DNA of 64,000 nucleotides from Harryflintia acetispora. GTDB lineage: Bacteria > Bacillota > Clostridia > Oscillospirales > Ruminococcaceae. The notes below the pieces were generated by a model. The model searched no databases. It saw nothing but the letters and a program-made list of their open reading frames with translations, and was not told where the DNA came from. The DNA lies in the NCBI GenBank assembly GCA_004340125.1, contig SLUK01000003.1:174501-238500 (forward strand), read 5' to 3'. How positions within the stretch are numbered: position 1 is the stretch's first letter; each line of letters starts with the position of its first letter. The translations under genes were made by a program, and so were the position numbers. Below are positions 24,493 to 32,551 of this stretch, piece after piece.

Positions 24493-25516
24493 GGGCGTTC
24501 TCCGTCAGGGGGAGGGAGAGCTCCACCCTCGTCTGATAGCCCAGGATGCTGTACACATTCAGCCCGTAGTCCTCGCCGTACATCAGCCGCAGGCGCGCGT
24601 TGACGTTCTGCAGCGCGATCCCGGAGCCGGGGGAGGCCGGCGGCTCCGCCCGCCCGGAGCCGCTGCACAGCGCGAGGTTGAGGCGCAGCAGCTCCTCGTC
24701 CGCGATCCCGCGCCCGTTGTCCTCCACGGCCAGGATCAGCCTTCCCCCGGCCGTGCGCAGGTGGATGCGGATCACCCCGCCCGAGGGCATGTCCCGCAGC
24801 CCGTGCTGGATGGCATTTTCCACCAGCGGCTGAAGCGAGAGCTTGGGCAGGCGGTAGGAGAGGTAATCCCGGTTTCCGGCGGACAGCTCCCGCACGAGGG
24901 TGAAACGGTCCGGGAAGCGGTAATTCTGAATTTTTACGAAGTTGTCAACATTGCGCAATTCCTGCTCCAACGTGACCGTTTCGGACGAGCTGCTGATGGT
25001 ATAGCGGAAAAACGCCGAGAGCGCGCCGATCATGTCGGCGGTCTCGCGGCAGTTTTCGTCGAGCGCCTTGCCGCGGATGCAGTCGAGGGTGTTGTAGAGA
25101 AAATGCGGATTGATCTGGCTTTGCAGCGAGTGCAGCAGCGCCTGCTTTTGCAGGATCTGCCGGGTGTACTCTCGCTCCATCGACTCGCCGAAATAGGCGA
25201 TCGAGCGCTGCAGCGTCCGGCCGAAGGAGGCGGGGTCAACCGCCTTTTGCACGCTTGGGATGTCGCGCCCGAGGCGTGAGAGCTGCCGGTCGGTCAATAC
25301 GATGTCGTGATAGAAGTGATAGAGCATGACGGCGGTCCCATAGAAAAACGCGGCGAGCAGGAGCAACCGCAGCATCGCCATGCCGCCCCTTTCAAGGGGC
25401 AGGAAGGGGAGGAGAAAAAGCCCCGGCCCGGAGAGGAGCAGCAGCATAAGGCAGGGCAGCCAATGGCGCCAGTAACGGAATTGACGCAGGTTTCGCAGGA
25501 CGGTACGCTCCTTCAT
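24482..25516 (-). CDS. LytS/YesM-family histidine kinase without sensor domain
   Basis: A 344-residue kinase. Two membrane helices (about 19-40 and 46-68) are joined by only a few residues, so there is almost no outside part and no HAMP or Cache domain. The His_kinase domain has QSQINPHFLYNTLDCI (His138), the N-box SLQPLVENAIQHGL and the G-box VEDNGRGI, all intact. Signal input must come through another protein, and the pseudo-ATPase encoded directly downstream is the natural candidate. It is expected to phosphorylate the AraC-type response regulator encoded upstream. Confidence 0.9.
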   Translation of the reverse strand: MKERTVLRNLRQFRYWRHWLPCLMLLLLSGPGLFLLPFLPLERGGMAMLRLLLLAAFFYGTAVMLYHFYHDIVLTDRQLSRLGRDIPSVQKAVDPASFGRTLQRSIAYFGESMEREYTRQILQKQALLHSLQSQINPHFLYNTLDCIRGKALDENCRETADMIGALSAFFRYTISSSSETVTLEQELRNVDNFVKIQNYRFPDRFTLVRELSAGNRDYLSYRLPKLSLQPLVENAIQHGLRDMPSGGVIRIHLRTAGGRLILAVEDNGRGIADEELLRLNLALCSGSGRAEPPASPGSGIALQNVNARLRLMYGEDYGLNVYSILGYQTRVELSLPLTENAHES

Positions 25517-25529
25517 TGGCCTTCCCCCC

Positions 25530-27104
25530 TCATACGATCCGATGGATTTTGCGGTATTCCATCGGGCTGACGCCGATATGCCGCCGGAAGAGGCGGCTGA
25601 AGTATTTATCGTCCCGGTAGCCGACCAAGGCGGCGACCTGGGAGACGTTGTAGTGCAGATCCCCCAGCAGTTCCTTGGCTTTTTCCAGCCGTACCTGCAA
25701 CAGGTAGTCGCTCAGGTTGACGCCGGTCTCGCGCTTGAAGAGCTGGCCCAGATAGAGCGGCGCCAGGAAGACCTGCTGCGCGAGGATCTCCAGGCCCAGA
25801 TGCTCGGCGTAGTGCATCCGGATATATTCTTTGACCACCTGTACGGCCTTGCGCTCGGTGTTGGCGTGCTCGGCTTCATACGCCGCCAGCAGCTGGGAGC
25901 ATAATTCCGTTATCTTTATAGAGAGCCGCTCAAAGGAGAAAAGCTCCACCAAGGACAGGGCGGGCGGCTCCTTGCAAAGCCGCGCGGCGAGCCCGCCGAG
26001 CAGCTCGGTGCAAAACGGGCCGAGGGAGGCGGGATGCCGCTCCAGGACAGGGTGTGATTGCTCCAGAAAGCGCCGGATCGCCCCGCCTGCTTCATCGATT
26101 TTCATCAAAGAAAGCAGGTGCTCGATCTGCTCCCAGAGGGACTGGAAGAGGAAGCACTCCAGGCTTGCCCCCTCCTTTATGGGGAGGGCCTCTTTGTCCT
26201 GCGGGAGGATCATCCGGTCCACCCCGCGCACAGAGCGCTGTGCGAGCAGGCTGTGCGCCTGCGAAAAGGCGGCTCCCAATTGGCCGGGCTGGCGCACCGG
26301 GGCGGCGAGGGCGAGCGTGATGTGCCGGCGCTCTCCCAAGAAAAAATCCTGGCAGTTGTCCAGCAAAAAACACTCCAACTTGCCGAGCAGCGCGGGACAG
26401 TCCGGTTCGGCGCCGTTCATGAGCAGCAGCAGGGTGTGCTCGCAAAGCTCGGCAAGCTCGAGCTCGGCGCACAGCGGTGCGGCGGCGCGGCAAAAGCGCC
26501 TTGCGATCTGTTCGAGCGCCAGCGGGTCGGGCGGCAGCCCGTCCTCCTGGTCCAGCCGCAGCACCCCCGCAAGGAAGAAGCCGGGGACGAACTGGTAATG
26601 GAATTCGGCGTTTACCTCCCCGGGCGTGAGCCCGCGCCGCCCCAGTATGTCGGGCTGGTAGAGCAGGAGACGCCGCAGGGAGCGCGCGTCCCGCCCCGCC
26701 TGCAGCAAGCCCCGTTTTTGTTCGTCCTCGGCCCCCAGCTTTTTGAGCGCCTTGCGCAGCGCATCGTTGAGCTCGTCGTGGTCGATCGGCTTTAACAGGA
26801 AGCTGTCCACCCCGTAGCGCACCGCCTGCCGCGCGTATTCAAAGTAGGAATAGCCGCTGATGATGATGAACTTGGCCGGCAGCTCCTGGAGCTGCGCCTG
26901 GCGGATCAGCTCCAGCCCGTCCAGGACGGGCATCTGGATGTCGGTGATCACGATGTCCGGGCGCTGCCGGCGGATCATCTCTAGCGCCTGGCGGCTGTCG
27001 CTGCACACCCCGCACAGCGTAAGCCGGAGGGCTTCCCACTCGATTTCATGCCGGATCAGCGAGCAGATGTTGATTTCGTCGTCCACAATCAGTACCGATC
27101 TCAT
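25530..27104 (-). CDS. AraC-type response regulator (YesN family)
   Basis: A 524-residue regulator. The receiver domain has VDDE at the N-terminus, Asp55 in IVITDIQMPVLDG and Lys in FLLKPID. A long middle region (about 130-410) has no recognised motifs, as usual in YesN proteins. The C-terminal AraC domain (about 420-522) carries two helix-turn-helix motifs, LEILAQQVFLAPLYLGQLF and VSQVAALVGYRDDKYFSRLF. ATG 27104 has GGGAG upstream and is preferred over ATG 27116. First gene of the operon; it most likely activates the divergent sugar importer. Confidence 0.92.
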   Translation of the reverse strand: MRSVLIVDDEINICSLIRHEIEWEALRLTLCGVCSDSRQALEMIRRQRPDIVITDIQMPVLDGLELIRQAQLQELPAKFIIISGYSYFEYARQAVRYGVDSFLLKPIDHDELNDALRKALKKLGAEDEQKRGLLQAGRDARSLRRLLLYQPDILGRRGLTPGEVNAEFHYQFVPGFFLAGVLRLDQEDGLPPDPLALEQIARRFCRAAAPLCAELELAELCEHTLLLLMNGAEPDCPALLGKLECFLLDNCQDFFLGERRHITLALAAPVRQPGQLGAAFSQAHSLLAQRSVRGVDRMILPQDKEALPIKEGASLECFLFQSLWEQIEHLLSLMKIDEAGGAIRRFLEQSHPVLERHPASLGPFCTELLGGLAARLCKEPPALSLVELFSFERLSIKITELCSQLLAAYEAEHANTERKAVQVVKEYIRMHYAEHLGLEILAQQVFLAPLYLGQLFKRETGVNLSDYLLQVRLEKAKELLGDLHYNVSQVAALVGYRDDKYFSRLFRRHIGVSPMEYRKIHRIV

Positions 27105-27157
27105 GTTCGCTCCCATCCTTCCTAAAGGGCAAAAACGACAGAATATCCCTTAATTCT

Positions 27158-27186
27158 ATCATACCGAAAGAGGGGCGCCAAAACAA
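27158..27186 (-). promoter_or_regulatory. candidate promoter of the regulator/kinase operon
   Basis: Minus strand -35 TTGTTT (27181-27186), 17-bp spacer, -10 TATGAT (27158-27163), 53 bp before the start at 27104. The -35 is weak. Confidence 0.45.
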
Positions 27187-27240
27187 GGTGGACAGTCCTT
27201 AGAAAAGGGGGGACGGATTCAAGAAGATGGCCGCCAATGA

Positions 27241-27270
27241 TTGACGGCGGCGCTCCCCCGCTCTTATACT
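27241..27270 (+). promoter_or_regulatory. promoter of the RbsABC-type importer operon
   Basis: A -35 TTGACG (27241-27246), an 18-bp GC-rich spacer and a -10 TATACT (27265-27270) lie 63 bp before the binding-protein start. The divergent regulator promoter ends 54 bp away, so the AraC-type regulator could act on both. Confidence 0.65.
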
Positions 27271-27333
27271 GTGGGTGCAAAGCACGATTTCAGGCGGTTT
27301 TGAACGAAACGATCAAATGAGGAGGAGACGAAA

Positions 27334-28443
27334 ATGAAACGAAGCAAAATAAGGATTTCCATAATTTGCATGTGCGCAGCACTCATACTGGGTGTGTGCG
27401 GCTGCTCGCAAAAGGCACAAAACGAGGCCCCCGGCACGAACGAGCCTTCGGGCGCCGCGGTGCAGCAGGAACAGGAGGAGCAGGAAGCGCTGCCGGAAGA
27501 AGAGGGCATCACCGTCGGCGTGGCGCAGTGCACCACCCAGGAGGAGCGCTGGCGCAATGACGCCAACGCCCTGCAAAAAAAGGCGGACGAGCTGGGGCTG
27601 AGTCTCCAGATGGTGGACGCGGCCAACGACACGGCCACCCAGGCGACCCAGATCGAGAATCTCGTCTCCAGCGGGGTGGACGTGATCCTCGTCTCGCCCA
27701 CCGATTCGGACGCGATCACTCCGGCGCTCGCCCAGGCCAAGGCCGCCGGGATCCCGGTGGTGGTCTGGGGACGGCAGGCGAACACGGCGGACCAGGATTT
27801 CTTCATCATCAACGACTTTGTCGAGACCGGAAAAAAGATGGCCCAGACCGCTTTGGAGGCCTGCAGCGCGGGCAATGTGGTGCTCATCGGCGGGGATAAG
27901 AGCTCCACCGTGCCCACCGAGATGACCGAAGGGATGATGTCGGTGCTGCAGCCCCGTCTGGACGACGGCAGCATGAAGCTGGTCTTCGAGCAGTATATCA
28001 CCAACTGGATGCCCGACGGGGCGATGAGCGCAATGGAGAACGCCCTCACCCAGCTCGGAAACGGCGTGGACCTGGTGCTCTGCCACAACGACGGCATGGC
28101 CGGCGGTGCGATCCAGGCGCTGGAGGGCCAGGGTCTGGCCGGAACGGTGCCGGTCGTCGGGATGGACGCCGAGATCGCGGCGCTGCAGCGGATCGTGGAG
28201 GGCAAGCAGTATTCCACCGTCATCTTCGACCATGAGGGCACGGCGGACATCTGCCTGCGCGCCGCGCAGGCCCTGGCGAAGGGGGAGCCGCTCGATTCCC
28301 TGGCGGTCAAAAAGACCGCGATCGAAGGGGCCGAAATCCCGACCGGCGAGATCCCGACCATCATGATCACCAATGAGAACATCATGGAGGTCTGCGTGGA
28401 TTCGGGGATCCATACGAAAGAGGAAATTTACCTGAACGCCTGA
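27334..28443 (+). CDS. sugar ABC transporter substrate-binding lipoprotein (XylF/RbsB-like)
   Basis: A 369-residue lipoprotein. The signal peptide ends LGVCGC and is followed by an acidic Glu/Gln linker (to about 57). The mature part is a type I periplasmic-binding protein: ITVGVAQCTTQEERWRNDA, then VDVILVSPTDSDAI and LVLCHNDGMAGGAIQALE, as in ribose/xylose-binding proteins. GAGGAGGAGAC precedes the ATG. It delivers sugar to the permease and ATPase encoded next; the pair with a two-component system suggests it could also report ligand. Sugar not predictable. Confidence 0.9.
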   Translation: MKRSKIRISIICMCAALILGVCGCSQKAQNEAPGTNEPSGAAVQQEQEEQEALPEEEGITVGVAQCTTQEERWRNDANALQKKADELGLSLQMVDAANDTATQATQIENLVSSGVDVILVSPTDSDAITPALAQAKAAGIPVVVWGRQANTADQDFFIINDFVETGKKMAQTALEACSAGNVVLIGGDKSSTVPTEMTEGMMSVLQPRLDDGSMKLVFEQYITNWMPDGAMSAMENALTQLGNGVDLVLCHNDGMAGGAIQALEGQGLAGTVPVVGMDAEIAALQRIVEGKQYSTVIFDHEGTADICLRAAQALAKGEPLDSLAVKKTAIEGAEIPTGEIPTIMITNENIMEVCVDSGIHTKEEIYLNA

Positions 28444-28466
28444 GGGCAGCATGGGAAGGTGAGGAT

Positions 28467-29972
28467 ATGTCCGCCGAGGTTATCTTAAAACTTTGCGGGA
28501 TCAAAAAGGAATTTTCCGGCGTTCGGGTGCTGCACGGGATCGACCTTGCGGTGCGCTCCGGCGAGATACACGCGCTGGTGGGGGAGAACGGGGCCGGGAA
28601 GAGCACCCTGATGAAAATCCTCAGCGGGGTCTACCCCGCTGGGGAATACGGCGGGGAATTCTTCCTAAAGGGCGCCAAGGCCCGCTTCCACGGTATTAAA
28701 GCGGCGCAGCGCGCGGGGATCGAGATCATCGCCCAGGAGCTGGAGTTGGTTCTGCAGATGCGCGTCTATGAAAACGTCTTCCTGGGCAGCGGGCAAAAGC
28801 TCCCGGAGAGCGAGATGATCGACAGGACCATGAAGGTGTTCCGGCGGCTCGGCATCCCGCTCGACCCGCTGGCGCCGGTCGGGGGGCTGGGCGTCGGTCA
28901 GCGGCAGATGGTGGCGATCGCCAAGGCGCTCGTCAAGGAGGCGGACGTCCTGATCTTTGACGAGCCCACCGCGGCACTCAGCGAGGCGGAGTCGCAGAAG
29001 CTCTTTTTTATCCTGCGGGAGCTGCGTGAGAAGGGGATCACCATCCTCTATATCTCCCACCGCCTCGGCGAGGTGCTCGCGCTCAGCGACACCATCACGG
29101 TACTGCGCGACGGGCGTCTGGTGGAAACCCGCCTGGCGGACCGGTTCGACGAGGGCGGCCTGATCGCCTGCATGATCGGGCGGGAGCTCTGCGGGCGCTT
29201 CCCGCCGGCGCTCTGCGAGCCCGGGGAGGAGGTGCTGTCGGTGCGCGGCATGAGCGCCCAAGACAGCGCCGGGCGCAGGCTGGTGGACGGTGTGTCCCTC
29301 TCGGTGCGCGCCGGCGAGATCGTGGGGATCGCGGGGCTGATGGGCGCGGGGCGCACCGAGCTGGTGCGCTGCATCTTCGGCGCACAGCCGGGACGCATAA
29401 GCGGCGAGATCATGCTCTGCGGCAGGCCGGCGGCCGTCTCCTCCCCACGCGAGGCCATCCGCAGCGGGATCGGCCTGGTGTCCGAGGACCGCAAGCTTGA
29501 GGGCCTCGTCGGCATGCTGGACGTCATGCAGAATATCACCATGGCGGGACTTGGGCCGCTCAGCTTGCACGGCGTCATGCTCGACGGGGAGGCGCGCCGG
29601 CAGGCCGGGTACTACGTCGAAAAGCTGGGGATCCGCTGCACGGGGCTTTACCAGCGCGTAGAGGGCCTCAGCGGGGGAAACCAGCAAAAGGTGTGTATCG
29701 CCAAGTTCCTCCTCCCAAAGCCCCGGGTGCTGATTCTGGACGAGCCGACCCGCGGGGTGGACGTGGGGGCGAAATATGAAATCTACGAGCTTTTGCGGCG
29801 CTTGGCCCTGGAAGGGGTCGCCGTGCTGATCGTTTCCTCCGATCTGCCCGAGGTGTTGGGGCTGTCCGACCGGATATTGGTGATGAAGGATGGGCGGATC
29901 ACGGGGGAGCTCTCCCGCCAGGAGGCCACCCAGGAGCGGGTCATGTATTACGCCACGATGGAAGGGAATTAG
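28467..29972 (+). CDS. sugar ABC transporter ATP-binding protein (RbsA/XylG-like)
   Basis: A 501-residue double nucleotide-binding protein. Domain 1 is fully equipped: Walker A GENGAGKST (39-47), Q-loop in IIAQELEL, signature LGVGQRQ, Walker B VLIFDEPTAALS and H-loop ISHRLGE. Domain 2 has the usual degenerate P-loop of this family (GLMGAGRTE), signature LSGGNQQK and Walker B VLILDEPTRGVD. It is the functional counterpart of the dead homologue at 23029-24492, and a direct comparison of the two shows what the latter has lost. It is 24 bp after the binding-protein gene. Confidence 0.93.
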   Translation: MSAEVILKLCGIKKEFSGVRVLHGIDLAVRSGEIHALVGENGAGKSTLMKILSGVYPAGEYGGEFFLKGAKARFHGIKAAQRAGIEIIAQELELVLQMRVYENVFLGSGQKLPESEMIDRTMKVFRRLGIPLDPLAPVGGLGVGQRQMVAIAKALVKEADVLIFDEPTAALSEAESQKLFFILRELREKGITILYISHRLGEVLALSDTITVLRDGRLVETRLADRFDEGGLIACMIGRELCGRFPPALCEPGEEVLSVRGMSAQDSAGRRLVDGVSLSVRAGEIVGIAGLMGAGRTELVRCIFGAQPGRISGEIMLCGRPAAVSSPREAIRSGIGLVSEDRKLEGLVGMLDVMQNITMAGLGPLSLHGVMLDGEARRQAGYYVEKLGIRCTGLYQRVEGLSGGNQQKVCIAKFLLPKPRVLILDEPTRGVDVGAKYEIYELLRRLALEGVAVLIVSSDLPEVLGLSDRILVMKDGRITGELSRQEATQERVMYYATMEGN

Positions 29973-29975
29973 GAT

Positions 29976-31136
29976 ATGGAAAGCAGAGAGACCGGCCTTT
30001 GCGGCCGGCTGAAACTAAAGAAGTATGTGCGCTCCTACGCCATGATCCTGGCGCTGGCCTCTATCTGGATCATCTTCCAGGCCGTGACGCAGGGGACCTT
30101 TTTGAGCATACGCAACATCTCGAACCTGTTTCGACAGATGTCGGTGGTCGGGGTGCTGGCCATCGGGATGACGGTCTGCCTGATCGCGGGGAATTTCGAC
30201 CTTTCGGTCGGCAGCGTGACGGGCTTTCTGGGCGCGGTGGCGGCCTGGTCGATCTCCGGGCTTTCGCAAAGCCCGATGGCCGCCGTGCTGCTGGCGGTCG
30301 TGATCGGTTGCCTGATCGGCTGCTGGAACGGCTTTTGGATCGCCTACGCCGGTGTCCCGGCCTTCATCGCGACGCTGGGCAGCTCGCTGATCTTCAAGGG
30401 CGGGCTCTATATCGTCACCCAAGGGACCACCATCCCGGTGCGCGACCCGTTCTTTCTGACACTGGGCCAGAAGTACCTGCCTCCGGCGCTGGGGTACCTG
30501 CTGGCGGGCGGGACGCTGATCGCTTTTGTCTTTTTCGACGTACGGCATCAATCCAGCCTGAGCCGGGTGCTGGGGGAGCAGGTCTCCTATTTTAAGAGGT
30601 TCGGCCGGTACGCCGGGTATCTGCTGGTGGGCGCGGCCTTCGTCGTGGTGATGAATTCCTATGAAGGGATTCCGATCGCGGTGTTCGTATTGCTCGGGCT
30701 TTCGGGGGCGCTCACCTTCGTTCTGGCCAAGACCCGGTTCGGGCGCAAGGTCTACGCGGTGGGCGGGAATCCCCGGGCGGCGCGCATGTCGGGGATCAAC
30801 AACGCCGCGGTCTGCATGACCACCTTCATCATCATGGGGGGCCTGGCCGGGATGGCGGGCGTTTTGCAGACCGCGCGGCTGGCCGCGGCCACCCCCGGCG
30901 CCGCCATGGGAATGGAGCTGGACGCGGTGGCCTCCAGCGTGATCGGCGGGGTAAGCCTGGCGGGCGGCAGCGGCAAGGTGATCAATTCGGTCATCGGCGC
31001 GCTGGTGATGGCCAGCCTGACCAACGGGATGAGCCTGCTCAACGTCAATTCGGACGTGCAGTATATCGTCAAGGGGCTGATCCTGATCGTCGCCGTCTGG
31101 TTCGATGTGCGCATGCGCCGCGCGCAAAACGGATAG
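29976..31136 (+). CDS. sugar ABC transporter permease (RbsC/XylH-like)
   Basis: A 386-residue membrane protein with about ten helices. Family marks are GMTVCLIAGNFDLSVGSV near residue 65-82 and GRKVYAVGGNPRAARMSGI in the cytoplasmic loop (about 255-273), plus GGVSLAGGSGKV late. It has an insertion of about 60 residues in the middle (helix pair at 165-240) compared with RbsC, as in XylH. It starts 4 bp after the ATPase stop. It is also the natural docking partner for the pseudo-ATPase. Confidence 0.92.
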   Translation: MESRETGLCGRLKLKKYVRSYAMILALASIWIIFQAVTQGTFLSIRNISNLFRQMSVVGVLAIGMTVCLIAGNFDLSVGSVTGFLGAVAAWSISGLSQSPMAAVLLAVVIGCLIGCWNGFWIAYAGVPAFIATLGSSLIFKGGLYIVTQGTTIPVRDPFFLTLGQKYLPPALGYLLAGGTLIAFVFFDVRHQSSLSRVLGEQVSYFKRFGRYAGYLLVGAAFVVVMNSYEGIPIAVFVLLGLSGALTFVLAKTRFGRKVYAVGGNPRAARMSGINNAAVCMTTFIIMGGLAGMAGVLQTARLAAATPGAAMGMELDAVASSVIGGVSLAGGSGKVINSVIGALVMASLTNGMSLLNVNSDVQYIVKGLILIVAVWFDVRMRRAQNG

Positions 31137-31154
31137 AAAGGAAGGGTTACAAGG

Positions 31155-32039
31155 ATGGAACGGAAATATTTCGACGTCGAGGAGATCATCTCCCAGGTGG
31201 AGCAGAAGACCCGCAGCCAAGGCGGGGACCTGCTGATCGACTACGACAGCTGCGACTTTTCGCACCGGCTCGTGCAGCCGCCGATCGTCTGCTATCTCGT
31301 CACCACAAAAGACGAGCGGGGCAACCTCAACTGCGCGCCCATTTCGATGGGCAGCGCGGTCTGGGGCGGCGCGCCAGACGCCGCCTGGTACTTCGTCATG
31401 GGGGTGCTGGGCAGCCGGCAGACGGAAAAGAATCTGCGGGCCAGCGGGGAGTGCGTCATCAGCTATTATCCCTATTCGCTGCTGAAAGAAAGCCACATCG
31501 CCGGCCTGCCGCTGCCGCCGGGGATCAGCGAGCTGGAGGTGGCCCGCCTGACGCCGGTCCCCTCCAGCAAGGTTTCTCCCTGCGGGATCGCCGAGTGCCC
31601 GAACAACATGGAGTGCAGGGTGATCCACCGGTACGAGGCCTCCGGTACGACGATCTTCATCCTGAAGATCGTAGCGGTCAACGTCTCGCAGGAGATCTAT
31701 GAGCAGGACCGGGCCCACCCGTACCAGCCTGGGATGGTGCTGGCCGACCTGATGTACGAGGTGTCCTTAAACGGGAAGCCGGAGCGGATCAACTATATGC
31801 GCATGGATCTTAAGCAGGTGTACCGCACCGGCGACGAGCTGGGGGACGACTCTGCCTGGACCGGGAGCTTCTGCTCCTGGATGGAGAGCGAGGAGCGCCG
31901 GGGCAGAATCAGCGCGAAGGAGCATGAGGACATCCTGCGCCTCTATGAACGCTGGATGGAGAACCCGGACCCCGTGGGGAATGAGGGGACCAAGGCGGCG
32001 TTGAGCGCCAGGCTGACCGAGCTGGTCTGGAAAGAATGA
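31155..32039 (+). CDS. flavin reductase-like (FMN-binding split barrel) protein
   Basis: A 294-residue protein, cytoplasmic by lack of a signal. The FMN-binding split barrel (about 30-190) shows PPIVCYLVTTKDERGNLNCAP, a typical first strand, then KNLRASGECVISYYP and a CGIAECPNNMECRVIHRYE segment. The C-terminal 80 residues are helical and charged. It follows the permease gene by 18 bp in the sugar operon, so it may act on the imported compound or recycle flavin. The true reaction is unknown; some members are not reductases. Confidence 0.72.
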   Translation: MERKYFDVEEIISQVEQKTRSQGGDLLIDYDSCDFSHRLVQPPIVCYLVTTKDERGNLNCAPISMGSAVWGGAPDAAWYFVMGVLGSRQTEKNLRASGECVISYYPYSLLKESHIAGLPLPPGISELEVARLTPVPSSKVSPCGIAECPNNMECRVIHRYEASGTTIFILKIVAVNVSQEIYEQDRAHPYQPGMVLADLMYEVSLNGKPERINYMRMDLKQVYRTGDELGDDSAWTGSFCSWMESEERRGRISAKEHEDILRLYERWMENPDPVGNEGTKAALSARLTELVWKE

Positions 32040-32042
32040 TAA

Positions 32043-32086
32043 AAGGGACGGCCCGCCGGCAAATCCGGCAGGCCGTCCCTTCTCTC
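32043..32086. terminator. terminator between the flavin reductase-like and MscL genes
   Basis: An 11-bp outer stem (AAGGGACGGCC and complement) with an inner GCCGG/CCGGC stem, then TTCTCTC; A-run on the left. Confidence 0.75.
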
Positions 32087-32118
32087 GCGCTTTATTACTG
32101 AGCGCGGGTCCGAAATTT

Positions 32119-32529
32119 TCATTCCAGCGCCGAGGTGCAGTGCGGGCAGCGCGTGGCGGCCTCGTTTACCTCGCAGCGGCAGTAGGGGCACAGGCGCGCC
32201 GGAGGCGCTTCGGGGGCGAATACGGGCTTTTGGCCGAGCGCGGCCAGCCGGTTCATCCCCTTGACGAGCAGGAAGATCAGCAGGGCCATGATCAGGAAAT
32301 TGATGATGGCGGTCAGGAAAGCGCCGTAGCGGATGTCCACGCCGCGCACCACAAGGACGAGATCGGAGAAATCCGTTTTTGCGAACAACCCGATAATGGG
32401 CGAAAGGATGTCATCGGTCAACGACTTGACGATCGCTTGGAACGCGGCACCGATGATGACGCCGACGGCCAGGTCGGCGACGTTGCCCCGCAGCGCGAAA
32501 TCCTTGAATTCCTGTAAAAACTTCTTCAT
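32119..32529 (-). CDS. mscL: large-conductance mechanosensitive channel MscL with C-terminal zinc ribbon
   Basis: A 136-residue channel. The N-terminal amphipathic helix and first membrane helix carry the MscL signature (FALRGNVADLAVGVIIGAAF, residues 11-30); the second helix is at about 71-92. It opens under membrane tension to release solutes. The usual C-terminal helical bundle is replaced or extended by a zinc ribbon: Cys114, Cys117, Cys128 and Cys131 (CPYC and CPHC). ATG 32529 is chosen by family N-terminus and the GGGGG site 10 bp upstream. It lies 22 bp after the M20 gene. Confidence 0.92.
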   Translation of the reverse strand: MKKFLQEFKDFALRGNVADLAVGVIIGAAFQAIVKSLTDDILSPIIGLFAKTDFSDLVLVVRGVDIRYGAFLTAIINFLIMALLIFLLVKGMNRLAALGQKPVFAPEAPPARLCPYCRCEVNEAATRCPHCTSALE

Positions 32530-32551
32530 TTTTATCATTCCCCCTGTCATT

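Noticed and set aside
30015..31718. Leftward frame of 567 codons opposite the permease and flavin reductase-like genes
   Set aside because: Shadow frame; Arg/His/Asp-rich, no recognisable domain, and the plus strand is well explained.
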